In this document: in pieces, positions 47,501 through 58,185 of the stretch | Layout of the letters: every line of letters starts with the position of its first letter | How positions within the stretch are numbered: position 1 is the stretch's first letter | Assembly (NCBI GenBank): GCA_026874595.1 | Contig: CM049316.1 | Coordinates: forward strand, 18,869,839-18,933,838 | Direction of reading: 5' to 3' | Source: Sipunculus nudus | Lineage: Eukaryota > Annelida > Sipuncula > Golfingiida > Sipunculidae | Length of the DNA stretch: 64,000 nt | Notes under the pieces: model-generated | Database searches by the model: none | Told to the model about the DNA's origin: nothing | Seen by the model: only the letters and a program-made list of their open reading frames with translations | Program-made: the position numbers and the translations under genes

Positions 47501-47898
47501 TTCTGAGTGACCAAAGTAAAAGGTTTTCTCTCACCGGTGCGGGTGCCATAGGAGGGATTCCTAATCCTAGAATAAATAACAACCACGAAAAATTTGTAAG
47601 CAACCAGCATCAGGACAGCTTCAGTCATGACACTCAGCGTCACGACATGCAGTGTCACGACCATCCGCGTCACAATGTCCAACGTCACGACAATCAGCGT
47701 CACAATTTCCAGTGTCACGACAATCAGCGCAACGACAGTCAGCGTTACGACAACCAGTTTCACAACAATCAGCGGCACGATAATCAGCGTCCATTTGCTG
47801 AAGACAATTGGAGAAGCGCTAATTGTGATGAGCACATTTACGAGACAATTGAAGATGTTCGTGAAGGAGTAGAAAAATTTAGGAATGAGAGAGTGCCA
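44566..47898 (+). CDS. RNF31: RNF31 exon 6: giant 1111-codon disordered exon with acidic LYG motif array
   Basis: Acceptor GTTTGTTTATAG and donor GTGCCA|GTAAGT, phase 0, 3333 bases, no stop. The segment is Ser/Asp/Gln/Thr rich and low complexity, with no folded domain recognised. It contains: diverged then near-identical 38-residue tandem units (about residues 420-680); eight acidic motifs ending LYG (LYG at residues 530, 568, 606, 644, 757, 793, 821 and 1021) plus one degenerate copy (DEDIRCG); and an 11-copy 5-residue HDNQR-type repeat (47626-47790). The acidic LYG motifs resemble the DDDLYG C terminus of VCP/p97, a known ligand of PUB domains. A 1.1 kb-residue single exon between PUB and NZFs is not a feature of human HOIP. 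Codons are used evenly enough to support real coding. Confidence 0.88.
45450..45910 (+). repeat. 114 bp (38-residue) in-frame tandem repeat with dimeric order
   Basis: The ATATCCTTTATGGTTCACT landmark occurs at 45521, 45635, 45749 and 45863, exactly 114 bp apart. Units 1 and 3 (LQDSDD-DILYGSLRTTEKRP) match each other better than their neighbours, as do units 2 and 4 (GDEDILYGSLR-AETRPSQQ), so a 228 bp dimer was duplicated. Diverged relatives continue on both sides. Confidence 0.93.
47626..47790 (+). repeat. 15 bp (5-residue) repeat encoding HDNQR-like units, 11 copies
   Basis: Eleven consecutive 5-residue units of the form H-D/N-x-Q-R (HDTQR, HDMQC, HDHPR, HNVQR and so on). Nine units begin with His. 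The pattern could bind divalent metal or act as a charged spacer; function is unknown. Confidence 0.92.
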
Positions 47899-48429
47899 GT
47901 AAGTTTAATATGTGATGTTAAGATATGATAATTGTTACTAGCTAAAATCCCTCGAGGATAAGACTAATTTTGAATATAAAGTTTCATTTGGCAAATATAT
48001 ATTTTGCTTGACCATAAGATTTCTTGGTTAAGGCTAAGGTAGAATATAAACAGTTATGTTGCTCGTATCGTATTATTCAGATTGACATTGAGTATAAAAA
48101 TGGTACTGCACATAGATATATATTTCCTCTATATCAACAATTTCAAATGAAGAATCAAAATATGATATAAATTGAAAGCCGTCTTTGATACATCCAGCTT
48201 TACAACATGCCAGAAAATCCATTTGTATATACATAGAAATATTACTTTACAGTATATGCAAAAGAGATGTGTAATATATTTCCGCAAAAAAAGGATGAGC
48301 TCAAAACAACTGATTAATATAGAAACTGAGCACTACACAAACAGAATTTGAGGTAATAATGGGAAAAATAGTTATTCCGAGTAACGCAATACATGACATG
48401 ATCTCCGACTGAAAGGACCTTTTTTTCAG

Positions 48430-48510
48430 TGCCAGCATTGTAATAACATAAATAGTCCTGGAGCAAGATTCTGTAAGAGATGTCACAAGATCCTGGTTAT
48501 GAAGAAAAAA
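48430..48510 (+). CDS. RNF31: RNF31 exon 7: zinc finger NZF-1
   Basis: Acceptor CTTTTTTTCAG and donor AAAAAA|GTAAGT, 27 codons, phase 0. It starts directly with the finger CQHCNNINSPGARFCKRC (C-x2-C-x10-C-x2-C), close in position to the first zinc finger of human HOIP. Confidence 0.88.
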
Positions 48511-48828
48511 GTAAGTTTCGCTTTTGCTTTCATTTGTGTATAATATTATAACTTCCTGATAGCATCAACTGTTTTCTACTCAATAGAGCTATGGAACAGG
48601 AGTTTTTGTTTTAATTTAACAAAAACTGTTGACGGTACTAAGTTATGTCATCCTTGACTTTAAATGAGTATTGAATTCGAATGTTGAATTTTTTTTTAAT
48701 ATTACGTCCAGTCTCAATATTAAACAGACTTGGCTCATAGATGTGTTCATCCATATAGATTGAAAATATGATAAAACCATAGTTGCTATATGCCGGTTAA
48801 GTATTATACACTAAATTCCGTCTCACAG

Positions 48829-48957
48829 GTGACCAACAATGCGAGGGAGACGGACTTGGAGTATCAGTGTTGGCGATGTAATAAAGTATTTCCTGCAACG
48901 GCCAAAGAGTGTCCGAGCTGTTCCAGAAATGCAAAGGGCGGAAAAGCAGCCAGGCAG
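48829..48957 (+). CDS. RNF31: RNF31 exon 8: zinc finger NZF-2
   Basis: Acceptor CCGTCTCACAG and donor AGGCAG|GTATGT, 43 codons, phase 0. Finger YQCWRCNKVFPATAKECPSC. It lacks the usual Asn after the second Cys pair, so it is a diverged RanBP2-type finger. Confidence 0.87.
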
Positions 48958-49356
48958 GTATGTTTATTTGAAAAACCTTTCCTGTTCAATAAATTGTGTT
49001 GATTTTTAGTAACTTCTGCTCCAATGTCATAAAATGTCAAGTTATTATAAGTATCAAACCTTACCCTCCACCTACAATCGTCATCCCATACGTATATGAA
49101 TGAACAAGTGTTTTCCAACGATGCTTTACTAATACGCCGCATTACACTGGCAGACACATTAAGTCATTAACTTTGTACGAAAATGATCTTTCGTTGAACG
49201 TTTAAAGTTTAATATGCAAAATATTATGTAAACATCCTTGGATGGTTTGCAATATAAATATTATTTGTACGAAGTGCGTACAATTCCAAGGTAGGGCATG
49301 GAATGAAATTTTGTTGATTTATAGGTTAATTCACTTTTGTATATTTTGTTGCTTAG

Positions 49357-49500
49357 ATCGTGGATAAAGATGGCATGACAGAAAACCTTCCTGGAAAACC
49401 ATGTGTTAGATGTGGAGCTGTGGATGTCAGAACTACAGACATGTGTACTAAGTGTAGAGACTCGACGCTGACTATAGCAGCTATACCCCCACTAAATGAG
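49357..49500 (+). CDS. RNF31: RNF31 exon 9: zinc finger NZF-3
   Basis: Acceptor TTGTTGCTTAG and donor AATGAG|GTAAAT, 48 codons, phase 0. Finger CVRCGAVDVRTTDMCTKC with the same cysteine spacing but an atypical loop. Confidence 0.86.
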
Positions 49501-49889
49501 GTAAATTTGTATAACTGTTTAGTTTTACCGCCACATTTGACAATGTAAACTTTATTACCACAGAAGTATTGCAGATTTAATGGCCACCCCTGAGTCAATC
49601 CCAGAATGAACATATCTCTATTTGCATTACTTGACCTTAATGGGTGATATATACTTTTACGACTTTAGAGGTGTCACCAAAAGAATTTGTTTTTATGTCA
49701 ATAAGGTATAAAGTTATGGGCATTTAAATATTTTACCATTTTAAGTAGTGGCCAATCATTGGCGATTTACAATGGATTGTATCGGGTGGTCCTTGATTGT
49801 ACATTAAGATACCTCCATGAATCTGTTTCAGATGAGAACGCTTACATAACATTTTTGTTCAACCTCTTTTGATAAAAATGGTTCATTGT

Positions 49890-50320
49890 TTGGACTAATA
49901 AAGAAAAAACCCTAAAGATTTTGAGGTCACATGGTCAAACGTCTAGGTCACGGGTTCCACTTCCTGAAAAAACCTTCTTGACGCATTTTATGCCAAAGTT
50001 TTCTTCCCCACCATTGAACCGTTCATACATATCTCACCTAGGTCATGAGGTCATGGGGTTAAGGTCACAAGACCCACTTCTTGGAAAAACTTGGCTATTC
50101 ATTTGATGCCAATATATACACTACTAATCTGCCATATTACACACATGGCTCACCTATCAATAGGGGAAGAACCTTGCTGATTTCGAGGTCCCAATATGAG
50201 AGGACAGGGTCACTGAACTGCCCGGATGATTATGTGAACTGTTTAATTCACCGTGCCTCATTATGTTCTTATGCGAGGGGATGCTCCGCTTTGCGGTACT
50301 TTTGTTTAATCATTTCATGA
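49890..50320. repeat. dispersed repeat in intron 9
   Basis: Short related blocks (GAGGTCACATGGTCAAACG, CTAGGTCATGAGGTCATGG, CTTCTTGGAAAAACTTGG and similar) occur twice or more within about 250 bp. The style resembles repeats common in mollusc introns. No coding content. Confidence 0.45.
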
Positions 50321-50535
50321 CCAATTAGTCCACAAACACCGTTGATATGAAACCTGGATATTTACCGTACCACGCTAATGAGCGGAAGGTCTAAAATCAT
50401 AAGCCACTTGTTGAATGTGTTTTGTTGACGTTGAATTAATTAAATTTTTATTGGAAAGATATACTTTGTTAAAGAGAAAATTATTCAAAATCCTATTTAT
50501 TGAAACAAAGATACACTATACTTACTACATTTCAG

Positions 50536-50682
50536 AAGCGGGTACCACATGGTTCAGGGTGGCCATGTGAATACTGCACTAGTATAAACCCTGCATCTGA
50601 GAGAATTTGTACTGTGTGCGCAAAGACGCGCAGTGATGTGGGTATGGCACCTCCTGAAGACAACAATGAACTATTTGAACAG
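50536..50682 (+). CDS. RNF31: RNF31 exon 10: zinc finger NZF-4
   Basis: Acceptor TACTACATTTCAG and donor GAACAG|GTAAAC, 49 codons, phase 0. Finger GWPCEYCTSINPASERICTV then CAK: the canonical W-x-C-x2-C-x3-N-x6-C-x2-C NZF. Confidence 0.92.
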
Positions 50683-50735
50683 GTAAACGAGAAAAACTAT
50701 TAATTACTTTAGCGCAAAATTCCTTGAACAGGCAG

Positions 50736-50737
<2 letters not shown>

Positions 50738-50778
<41 letters not shown>
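50738..50778. repeat. (GA)n microsatellite
   Basis: About 40 bp of pure GA repeat in intron 10. Confidence 0.95.
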
Positions 50779-50783
<5 letters not shown>

Positions 50784-51202
50784 TTCGACATGAAAGTAAT
50801 GCATTCATAGAATATCTCAACATATCATTTTTTAATGTCAGCAGAATGTTGTTAAGGATTTTAATCCGCTGTCTGTCACACATGGTGAAATCGTATAAAG
50901 AATGGAGGTTATGAGTTCTATATTTAATAAACTTAGAGATTCTATGACTTATAAAGGAAATTGCTAAAAAATAGAGATGATTATTTACTTGTGTTACTGG
51001 AATAACAGTTTTTTTTATCTATTTTAAAGAATACATACGGTGGTTTTCTGACTTGGACTAATTGTTGTTACAGATGTATTAATATAATGCAGACCAATAA
51101 AATGTGTCCTATTTTAAGTAATGAATTAATGAATTAAATGTATGTCACGGTAATGTCTAAGGTATTCGATTATGTGTCTTTAATGTAATCTTCATAATTC
51201 AG

Positions 51203-51352
51203 CCAAAACATGAGCCGGATCCAGAAGTAACAGAGAAGACATGCCCAGACTGCTCTTTTGTAAATTTAGCAGATGCTGAGCTATGCATTTCTTGCGCAAA
51301 TCCTCTTCCTCGACACAAAACAGTTGTATCAGAAGAGCCTAAGGATAATCAG
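51203..51352 (+). CDS. RNF31: RNF31 exon 11: zinc finger NZF-5
   Basis: Acceptor TTCATAATTCAG and donor AATCAG|GTAAAA, 50 codons, phase 0. Finger CPDCSFVNLADAELCISC, then ANPLP. It is the closest relative of the first finger of the minus-strand paralogue. Confidence 0.9.
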
Positions 51353-51517
51353 GTAAAATTCATGGATTTTTTTTCTGGTTAATGCATTACCGGGAGAAAG
51401 TTATATCAGAATGTCATAAATATTTTATATAATTGGAACAGAACTAAATCTAATGCATTAATCAACGAAACTAAAATAAAAATATAGAAATAATAAATAG
51501 ATAGGTTTTTTTTAAAG

Positions 51518-51652
51518 GATGAAGCACCTGTTACAAACTATTGGGCCTGTTCTCAGTGTACATATCACAACGCACTGACTGATGGAGTGTGCCAGGCTTG
51601 TTGGAAAACACGAAATTATGAAAATGTGTCTTCAGGATCAAAGGAAAAACAG
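51518..51652 (+). CDS. RNF31: RNF31 exon 12: zinc finger NZF-6
   Basis: Acceptor TTTTTTTTAAAG and donor AAACAG|GTAACT, 45 codons, phase 0. Finger YWACSQCTYHNALTDGVCQA then C: a canonical NZF with the Thr-Tyr pair at the ubiquitin-contact position, likely ubiquitin-binding. Confidence 0.92.
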
Positions 51653-51974
51653 GTAACTAATATGGCAATGAATTTCTATTGCAAATGAATTCTTTTGCAA
51701 TGAATTTCTGTTGCACAAAGACAAAATAATGAAATCTGGTGAACGATAAACGAACGCAATGACTACAAGTTCGATAGTTTTCCTTTCAAAATCATTTTCT
51801 GATGATGATATCTCTTTGAAATAGCCTAAACCGACATTCCTTTAGTGCCTAATATCACGTATTTATCAATTATTCTATTGTAAAATTTTCATTTGGTTGC
51901 AGTGTGATTCATTGTACTTGAATAATATGCACGTTCTAGAATGTGAATGACACTTTGCGTACACTATGATACAG

Positions 51975-52121
51975 GGACCTCGCCAGGATGTGAAAAACCA
52001 ATACAACTTCTGTGGATTCTGTGGTCAAATAATGAGCAATAGAGATAATTACTGCAGGAACTGCCCAAAAAAGAGAAATAGTGGTGAAAACATTGATACA
52101 AGTACACCACTCAACGATGAG
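51975..52121 (+). CDS. RNF31: RNF31 exon 13: zinc finger NZF-7
   Basis: Acceptor CTATGATACAG and donor GATGAG|GTGAGT, 49 codons, phase 0. Finger NFCGFCGQIMSNRDNYCRNC; a diverged finger like NZF-2 and NZF-3. The next recognised exon is 10.3 kb downstream. Confidence 0.87.
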
Positions 52122-52299
52122 GTGAGTCAACTGATATTTCAATCCATGACACATGATCAAACTTTTGTCAAATACATAATATCGAACCCTTTTTAGCTCA
52201 GATGACTTTCAGCACAATAAGTACAACACTCAACGTCCGTCTCTTTGTCCGTCGTCCGTCCGTCTGTACGTCTGTCCGATTGTCCGTCCGTTAACCAAG

Positions 52300-53990
52300 C
52301 ACAAATCGTAACCGCTGGACCTAGAATCTTTGAACTTGGCATTCTGAGAGGTCCATGAAAAATATGGGGCCCCAATTTACCCCTCGGAATAGTCAAAAAT
52401 TTCATACATAAACGTCAATATCTCATTAACTACATCACTGATAGTCATGATTTTTGGCATACATATAGATCATGAGATATTCCATCAGTTCCTGCAGACG
52501 GGTGGCGCTACCTGTATTTTTCGATTTTTTAACTAATTTTTTTCTCTATTTTGAGACATTTAAAAATGTGAACATCTGTTAACAGGGCACAAACCGTGAG
52601 GACTGGACCTAGAATCTTCATTCTTGACACACTGAGAGACCTATGAAAAGTCTACTTGGAAACAAGATATTAAGTCTCTGTTACCCATATCCTTTGAGCT
52701 ATGGGGCCCCAAAGTTCCCCTCAGAATAGTCAAAAATTTCATACAAAAACTTCAATATCTCATTAACTACATCACTGATGGTCATGATTTTTGGCATACA
52801 TATTGATCATGAGATATTCCATCAGTTCCTGCCGATTGGTGGCACAACCTGTATTTTTCGATTTTTTACGAATTGTTTTCTCAATTTTTGAGACCTTTAA
52901 AAATGTGAACATTTGTTAACAGGGCACAAATCGTAAAGACTGGACCTAGAATCTTCATTCTTGACACAGTGAGAGACCTATGAAAAGACTCCATGGAAAC
53001 CTGAGATTAGGTCTTTGTTTCCCAAATCCTTTGAGTAATGGCACTCTAAAATACAGCTCAGAATAATGGAAAATTTGATACAAAAGCTGAAGTATCCGAA
53101 CAACTAAAGCAGAGATCACCATAATTGTTCGAATGGATATCGATAATGGAGAGTTTCATCAGTTTCTGCAGACTATTGGCGCCACCTGTATTTGTTTGGG
53201 TTTTTAACGAATTTTTTCTCTATTTTTGAGACCTTTAAAGATGTGAACATCTGTTAACAGGGCACAAATCATAATAACTGGACCTGGAATCTTCATTCTT
53301 GACACACAGAGAGCCCCATGAAAGGTCTCCATGGAAACCTGAAATTAAGTCTCTGTTACCCATATCCTTTAAGCTGTATAGCTCAAAAATACCCCCAGAA
53401 TTTTATACAAAAACTGCAGTATCTCAATAACTACAACACTGATGGTCATGAATTTTGGCATACATATTGATCATGAGGTGTTCCATCAGTTTCTTCAGAC
53501 TGGGTGCACCGCCTATTTTTTTTCAAATTTTTACGATTTTTTCTCTATTTTTTAGACCTTTTTAAAGAAATGGTTATCTGTCAACAAGTTACAAATCATA
53601 ACAACTGGACCTAGAATCTTCATTCTTGTCATGCAAGGTGACCCATGAAAAGTATCTGTGGAAACCTGAAATTAGGTCTCTGTTTCCCATATCCTTCAAG
53701 CTATAGGACTCCGAAGTGTCCCTCAGAATAATGGACAATTTGATAAAAAAGCTGAAGTATCTGAACAGCTAATGCAGAGATCACCATGATTCATTGGATG
53801 GATATTGATTATAGAGTGATTCATCTGTTTCTGCAGCCTGGTGGTGCCACCTATATTTTTTTATTCAATTTATCGAATTTGTTTATCTATTTTTTAGACC
53901 TTTAAGGATGCTGTCATCTGTTAACGTGGCACTTATTGTAACAACTGGACCTAAAATCTTCATTCTTGTCATCAAAATCAAAGTTTTGCG
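52300..53990. repeat. tandem ~340 bp units, left arm
   Basis: CTGGACCTAGAATCTTCATTC-type phrases recur near 52600, 52943, 53280, 53608 and 53949, each preceded by GAGACCTTTAAA and TCTGTTAACAGGGCAC phrases. There is no coding content. Inverted relatives lie at 58500-59480. Confidence 0.85.
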
Positions 53991-54224
53991 GATATTATGT
54001 TTTTGACCGGGTTCCGCCGCCGCCGCCGGGTTCGTTTCCGGAGAACTCCTCTGAGACTACTGGACCGATTTTTCCGAAACTTACACCAATTATCGGGTCA
54101 CATGTGAACTGGTGCCTAACCAATTTGCGTTGACCTCTGACCTTTCTTCTCTGCCCAGCGTCCATTTGTGCGTCTGTTTCTACACATAAACTCCCATATC
54201 TCGGGAACCGTTTGACCGAGCGGG

Positions 54225-55421
54225 ATTTTTATGCCCCCGCCACAAAGTGGCCGGGGCATATAGTTTTACCCATGTCCGTCATTCTGTCATTCCGTCCTTC
54301 CGTCATTCCGAAATCAAACAGTTGTACGGACTTTTTTTTCGCAATGCCTGCAGATATTGGCCTGATTTTCGGTGTGTGGGCAGATAATCACCAGTTACAG
54401 ATCGAGTTCGCGTTTTGTCCCGGTTGACTTAGTTTTGACCGTTTTACGGCTCCTGAACATATAATATTTCATGAAAAATATGAACTTTCATGACAAATAC
54501 ACATGTACGGACTTTTTTTCGCAATGCCTGCATATATTGGCCTGATTTTTGGTGTGTAGGCAGATAATGACCAGTAACAGATCGAGTTCGCGTTTCGTCC
54601 TAGTTGACCTTCTTTTGGCCGTTTTACGGCTCCTAAACTTATAAAATTTCATGAAAGTATAAATTTTCATGACAAATATACACATGTAAAGACATTTTTT
54701 CGCAATACCTGCTGATATTGGCCTGATTTTTGTTGTGTGGGCAGATAATGACCAGTTACAGATCGAGTTCACGTTTTGTTCCAGTTGACCTACTTTTGAC
54801 TATTTGACGGTGCTCTAACATAGAAATTTCATAAAAAAGTGCACATGTACTAACTTTTTTTCGCAGTGCCTGCAGATACGGGCCTGATTTTTGGTGTGTG
54901 GGCAGATGATGACCAGTTACAGATCTAGTTCTTGTTTTGTCCCAGTTGACCTACTTTTGACCATTTGACTGCTCCTGAACATAGAAAATTTCATAAAAAA
55001 TAGAAATTTTCATAACAAATGCATATGTACAGAATTTTTTTCCCCAATGCCTGCAGATACCACCCTGATTTTTTATGTGTGGGCAGATAATGACAGTTAC
55101 AGATCGAGTTCGCGTTTCGTCCCGGTTGACCTACTTTTGATTGTTTTACGGCTCCTACATATAGAAAATTTCATGAAAGACAGAAATTTTAATGGTAAAT
55201 GCATATGTATAGACTTTTTTTCACTATGCCTGCAGATACTGGCCTGATGGTTGGTGTGTTGCTTGATAATGACCCGTTACAGATCGAGTTTACATTTTGC
55301 ACTTGTTGACCTACTTTTGACCATACGACACTTCCTGAACTTATCAAATTGTTCAAATTTAACAAATGTTTCTAAGTTGCCCCAGGCGGGGGCATTCGTG
55401 TCGTTCCGACACATCTAGTTT
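54225..55421. mobile_element. element ending ATGCCCCCGCC / GCGGGGGCAT with ~180 bp tandem units
   Basis: The left end reads TTTTTATGCCCCCGCCACAA and the right end reads GGCGGGGGCATTCGTGTCG, a short inverted terminal pair (ATGCCCCCGCC). Inside, a TGCCTGCAGATA-TGG-CTGATTTT phrase repeats about every 180 bp, near 54345, 54525, 54710, 54870, 55050 and 55230. This organisation is familiar from mollusc genomes. Non-coding. Confidence 0.7.
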
Positions 55422-55439
55422 TTATACAAATGTAGCCCT

Positions 55440-56780
55440 TGGATAGCTTTATAACATACACAAAAAATGGTGGCGCCACCTCCCACCGTGTTTGCACAGT
55501 GTCTATTTGTTCATCTGCCTTGGGTTAAAATCACTCATATCTCTGCAGTGAATTGACAAATTTCACCTGAAATTCGGAATGCGTATACATCCTGGATAGC
55601 TTTCTTGATTTTGTGACAGGTGGCGCCACCTACATTCACGTTCACGCTGCAGACATCCAAGCTCATATCTCGGGAACCGTTTGACCGATTGGGCCAAAAT
55701 TGTGTATGTGTATAGATCGCACATAGCTCTTTATCATACGCAAAACTGTTGGCGCCACCTGCAACCATTTTTGCACAGCGTCCGTCTGCTTGTCTGCCGT
55801 GGGATAATATCACTCATATCTCGGCATTGGTTTGACATATCTGCCTAAAATTTTGCAGTTTTATACATCCTGGACAGCTTTCTTGATTTTATGACAGGTG
55901 GCGCCACCTACATTCTGGTTTACGTTTCAGACATCGAAGCTCATATCTCGGGAACCGTTTGACCGATTGGGCCAAAATTGTGCATGTGTATAGACTTCAC
56001 ATAGCTCTTTATCATACGCAAAACTGGTGGCGCCACCTGTAACCTTTTTTGCACAGCGTCCATCTGTTTGTCTGCCGTGGGATAATATCACTCATATCTC
56101 GGCAGTGATTTGACATATATGCGTCAAATTTTGCAGTTTGATACATCCTGGACAGCTTTCTTGATTTTATGACAGGTGGCGCCACCACATTCTAGTTTAC
56201 GCTGCAGACATCCAAGCTCATTTCTCGGGAACCGTTTGACCAATTTGGCCAACATTTTGCATGTGTATAGATCTCACATAGGTCTTTATCATAGAAGAAG
56301 CTGGAGGGGCCACCTGCAACCATTTTTGCACAGCGTCTGTCTGTTTGTCTGCCGTGAGCTAAAAATCATTCATATCTCTGTAGTGGTTTCACATAACTGC
56401 CTAAAATTTCGCAGGTTTATACATTCTGGACAACTTTCTTGATTTTATGACAGGTGGCGCCATCTACATTCTAGTTTACGCTGCAGACATCCAAGCTCAT
56501 ATTTCGGGAACCATTTGACCGATTGGGCCAAAATTGTGCATTTGTTTAGATCTCACATAGATCTTTATCATACACAAAACTGGAGAAGCCACCTGCAACC
56601 ATTTTTGCACAGCATCTGTCTGTTTGTCTGCCGTGGGCTAAAATCACTCATATACATATACATTGACTCATATACATTGACTTTTCTGCCTAAAATTTCG
56701 CATATGTATACAACTTGGACAGCTTTCTGGATTTGTGGTAGGTGGCACAACCTACATACACATTTAGGCTGCAGACATCC
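55440..56780. repeat. ~279 bp tandem units with TCTCGGGAACCG phrase
   Basis: GCTCATATCTCGGGAACCG and close variants occur at about 55660, 55939, 56215 and 56494. Each unit also has a TGGCGCCACC palindrome (a NarI/KasI-type core). About five units. Reading frames here repeat with the units and are not genes. Confidence 0.85.
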
Positions 56781-57514
56781 ATGCTAATATGCAACACACC
56801 TCACTGTATTTCCCCTTGCAACTCAATTCATGCCTCACTTCACCCGTTCCACTCTGATTTTGGCGGATACACGTAATCGCTTGTCGACTACCTGTGTTCT
56901 AGTTTTTAAAGTTTACGCATTTTTCTCTATTTTTGAGATATATAAATACAGACTCAATCTTGGCCTGTTGATTAATCTGTTTGATGCTTCAGTTGAATGG
57001 GTATATACTACCATTCTGATGATAAAATTTCCTTTTGCGAATCTCTTCCCAGTCGGCTGAGCGTCATGACCCATAGGTCACTTGTTTGTTAAAGTAATTC
57101 CATAGGTTTGCAATTTTGTTTTCACCAAAGGCTATTTATTCCTGAGAGCATTTTTCAAATTTGGTCAAGGATTGATTTTGAATTGCATCATTATTTTCTT
57201 ATAAATATTTAGCAGATTTTGTAATACATTGAAATGTTCAACGACCCAATGGGAAGGCATAAATCTAACTTGCCTTTCCGCTATAGATGCATGCCATCAT
57301 CATATCTAAATTTCAATTAATCACTTCCGATTAGACATTCCTGAGGAACGGTTAACCTGAGTAATAAGGGCGACACTCGGAAATCTCTGTGTTACGTACG
57401 CTGTTACCGGGTACCTTACAAAATAAGAATGGGGTAAGGATTTAAACTGATACTCGGTGTCACCCGATAAAATGTACCCCCAAGCGGTGCCCTAGGGACA
57501 TAGCCCTGGACACA

Positions 57515-57810
57515 GGCTGGCAGCACCTCTCTGGACACCAGCTGGAAGCACCTCTCTGGACACAGGCTGGCAACACCTCTCTAGACAGAGGCTTGCAGCA
57601 CCTCTCTGGCAAGAGGCTGCCAGCACATCTCTCGACACCGGCTGGCAGCACCTCTCTGGACAGGGCCTTCCTGGACAAAGGCTAGCAGCACCTCTCTGGT
57701 CACCGACTGGCAGTACCTTCTAGACAGCGGCTGGCAGCTTCTTTCTGGACACCGGCTGGCAGCGCCTCTCTGGACACTCTCTGGCAGCACCTCTCTGGAC
57801 ACCAACTGGC
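57515..57810. repeat. 25 bp minisatellite, ~12 copies
   Basis: Units of the form GCTGGCAGCACCTCTCTGGACACC (with one variable base) repeat every 25 bp. Because 25 is not a multiple of 3, the minus-strand ORFs across it (Arg-Glu-Val-Leu-Pro phrases) are an artefact of cycling frames. Confidence 0.88.
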
Positions 57811-58009
57811 TGACGTTTGGACTCTGCAGGTCCCTCCGATTATGTGTCCTTAAATACATTTCTACCCTTGAGGCTCATTTATATTAATAAGTCAAATACA
57901 ATTCCTCGGCCTGCTTTTTCTACTATAGCCTATTTATATTCATAAGCAAGCTGAATACTAAATAGGCTGGGAACAAAACACGCTGAACATCAGACGGCCG
58001 ACATAACAA

Positions 58010-58185
58010 TGGCATAATTTGCCCTGGAGTACTCAGTAACCATTTTTGAATACCCCTTCTGTCTTACAACACAATGACTCTGACCAGCGCGTCGATTCTC
58101 GCTCAACAAATACAAATGTACAGCTCAACCCAAGAATAAAAACAAAACCTGATAAAACTAACTGACATGATTCCCTTTAAGACAC
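58010..58185. repeat. duplicated fragment, copy 1 (second at 59609-59735)
   Basis: GGCATAATTTGCCCTG, then GCGTCGATTCTCGCTCAACA and AATACAAATGTACAGCT occur in the same order in both places, with an extra ~45 bp in the first. This indicates a recent local duplication or two insertions of one element. Confidence 0.7.

Noticed and set aside
57460-57859. Minus-strand ORFs with repeated REVLP phrases
   Set aside because: Produced by the 25 bp minisatellite, whose period shifts frame every unit.
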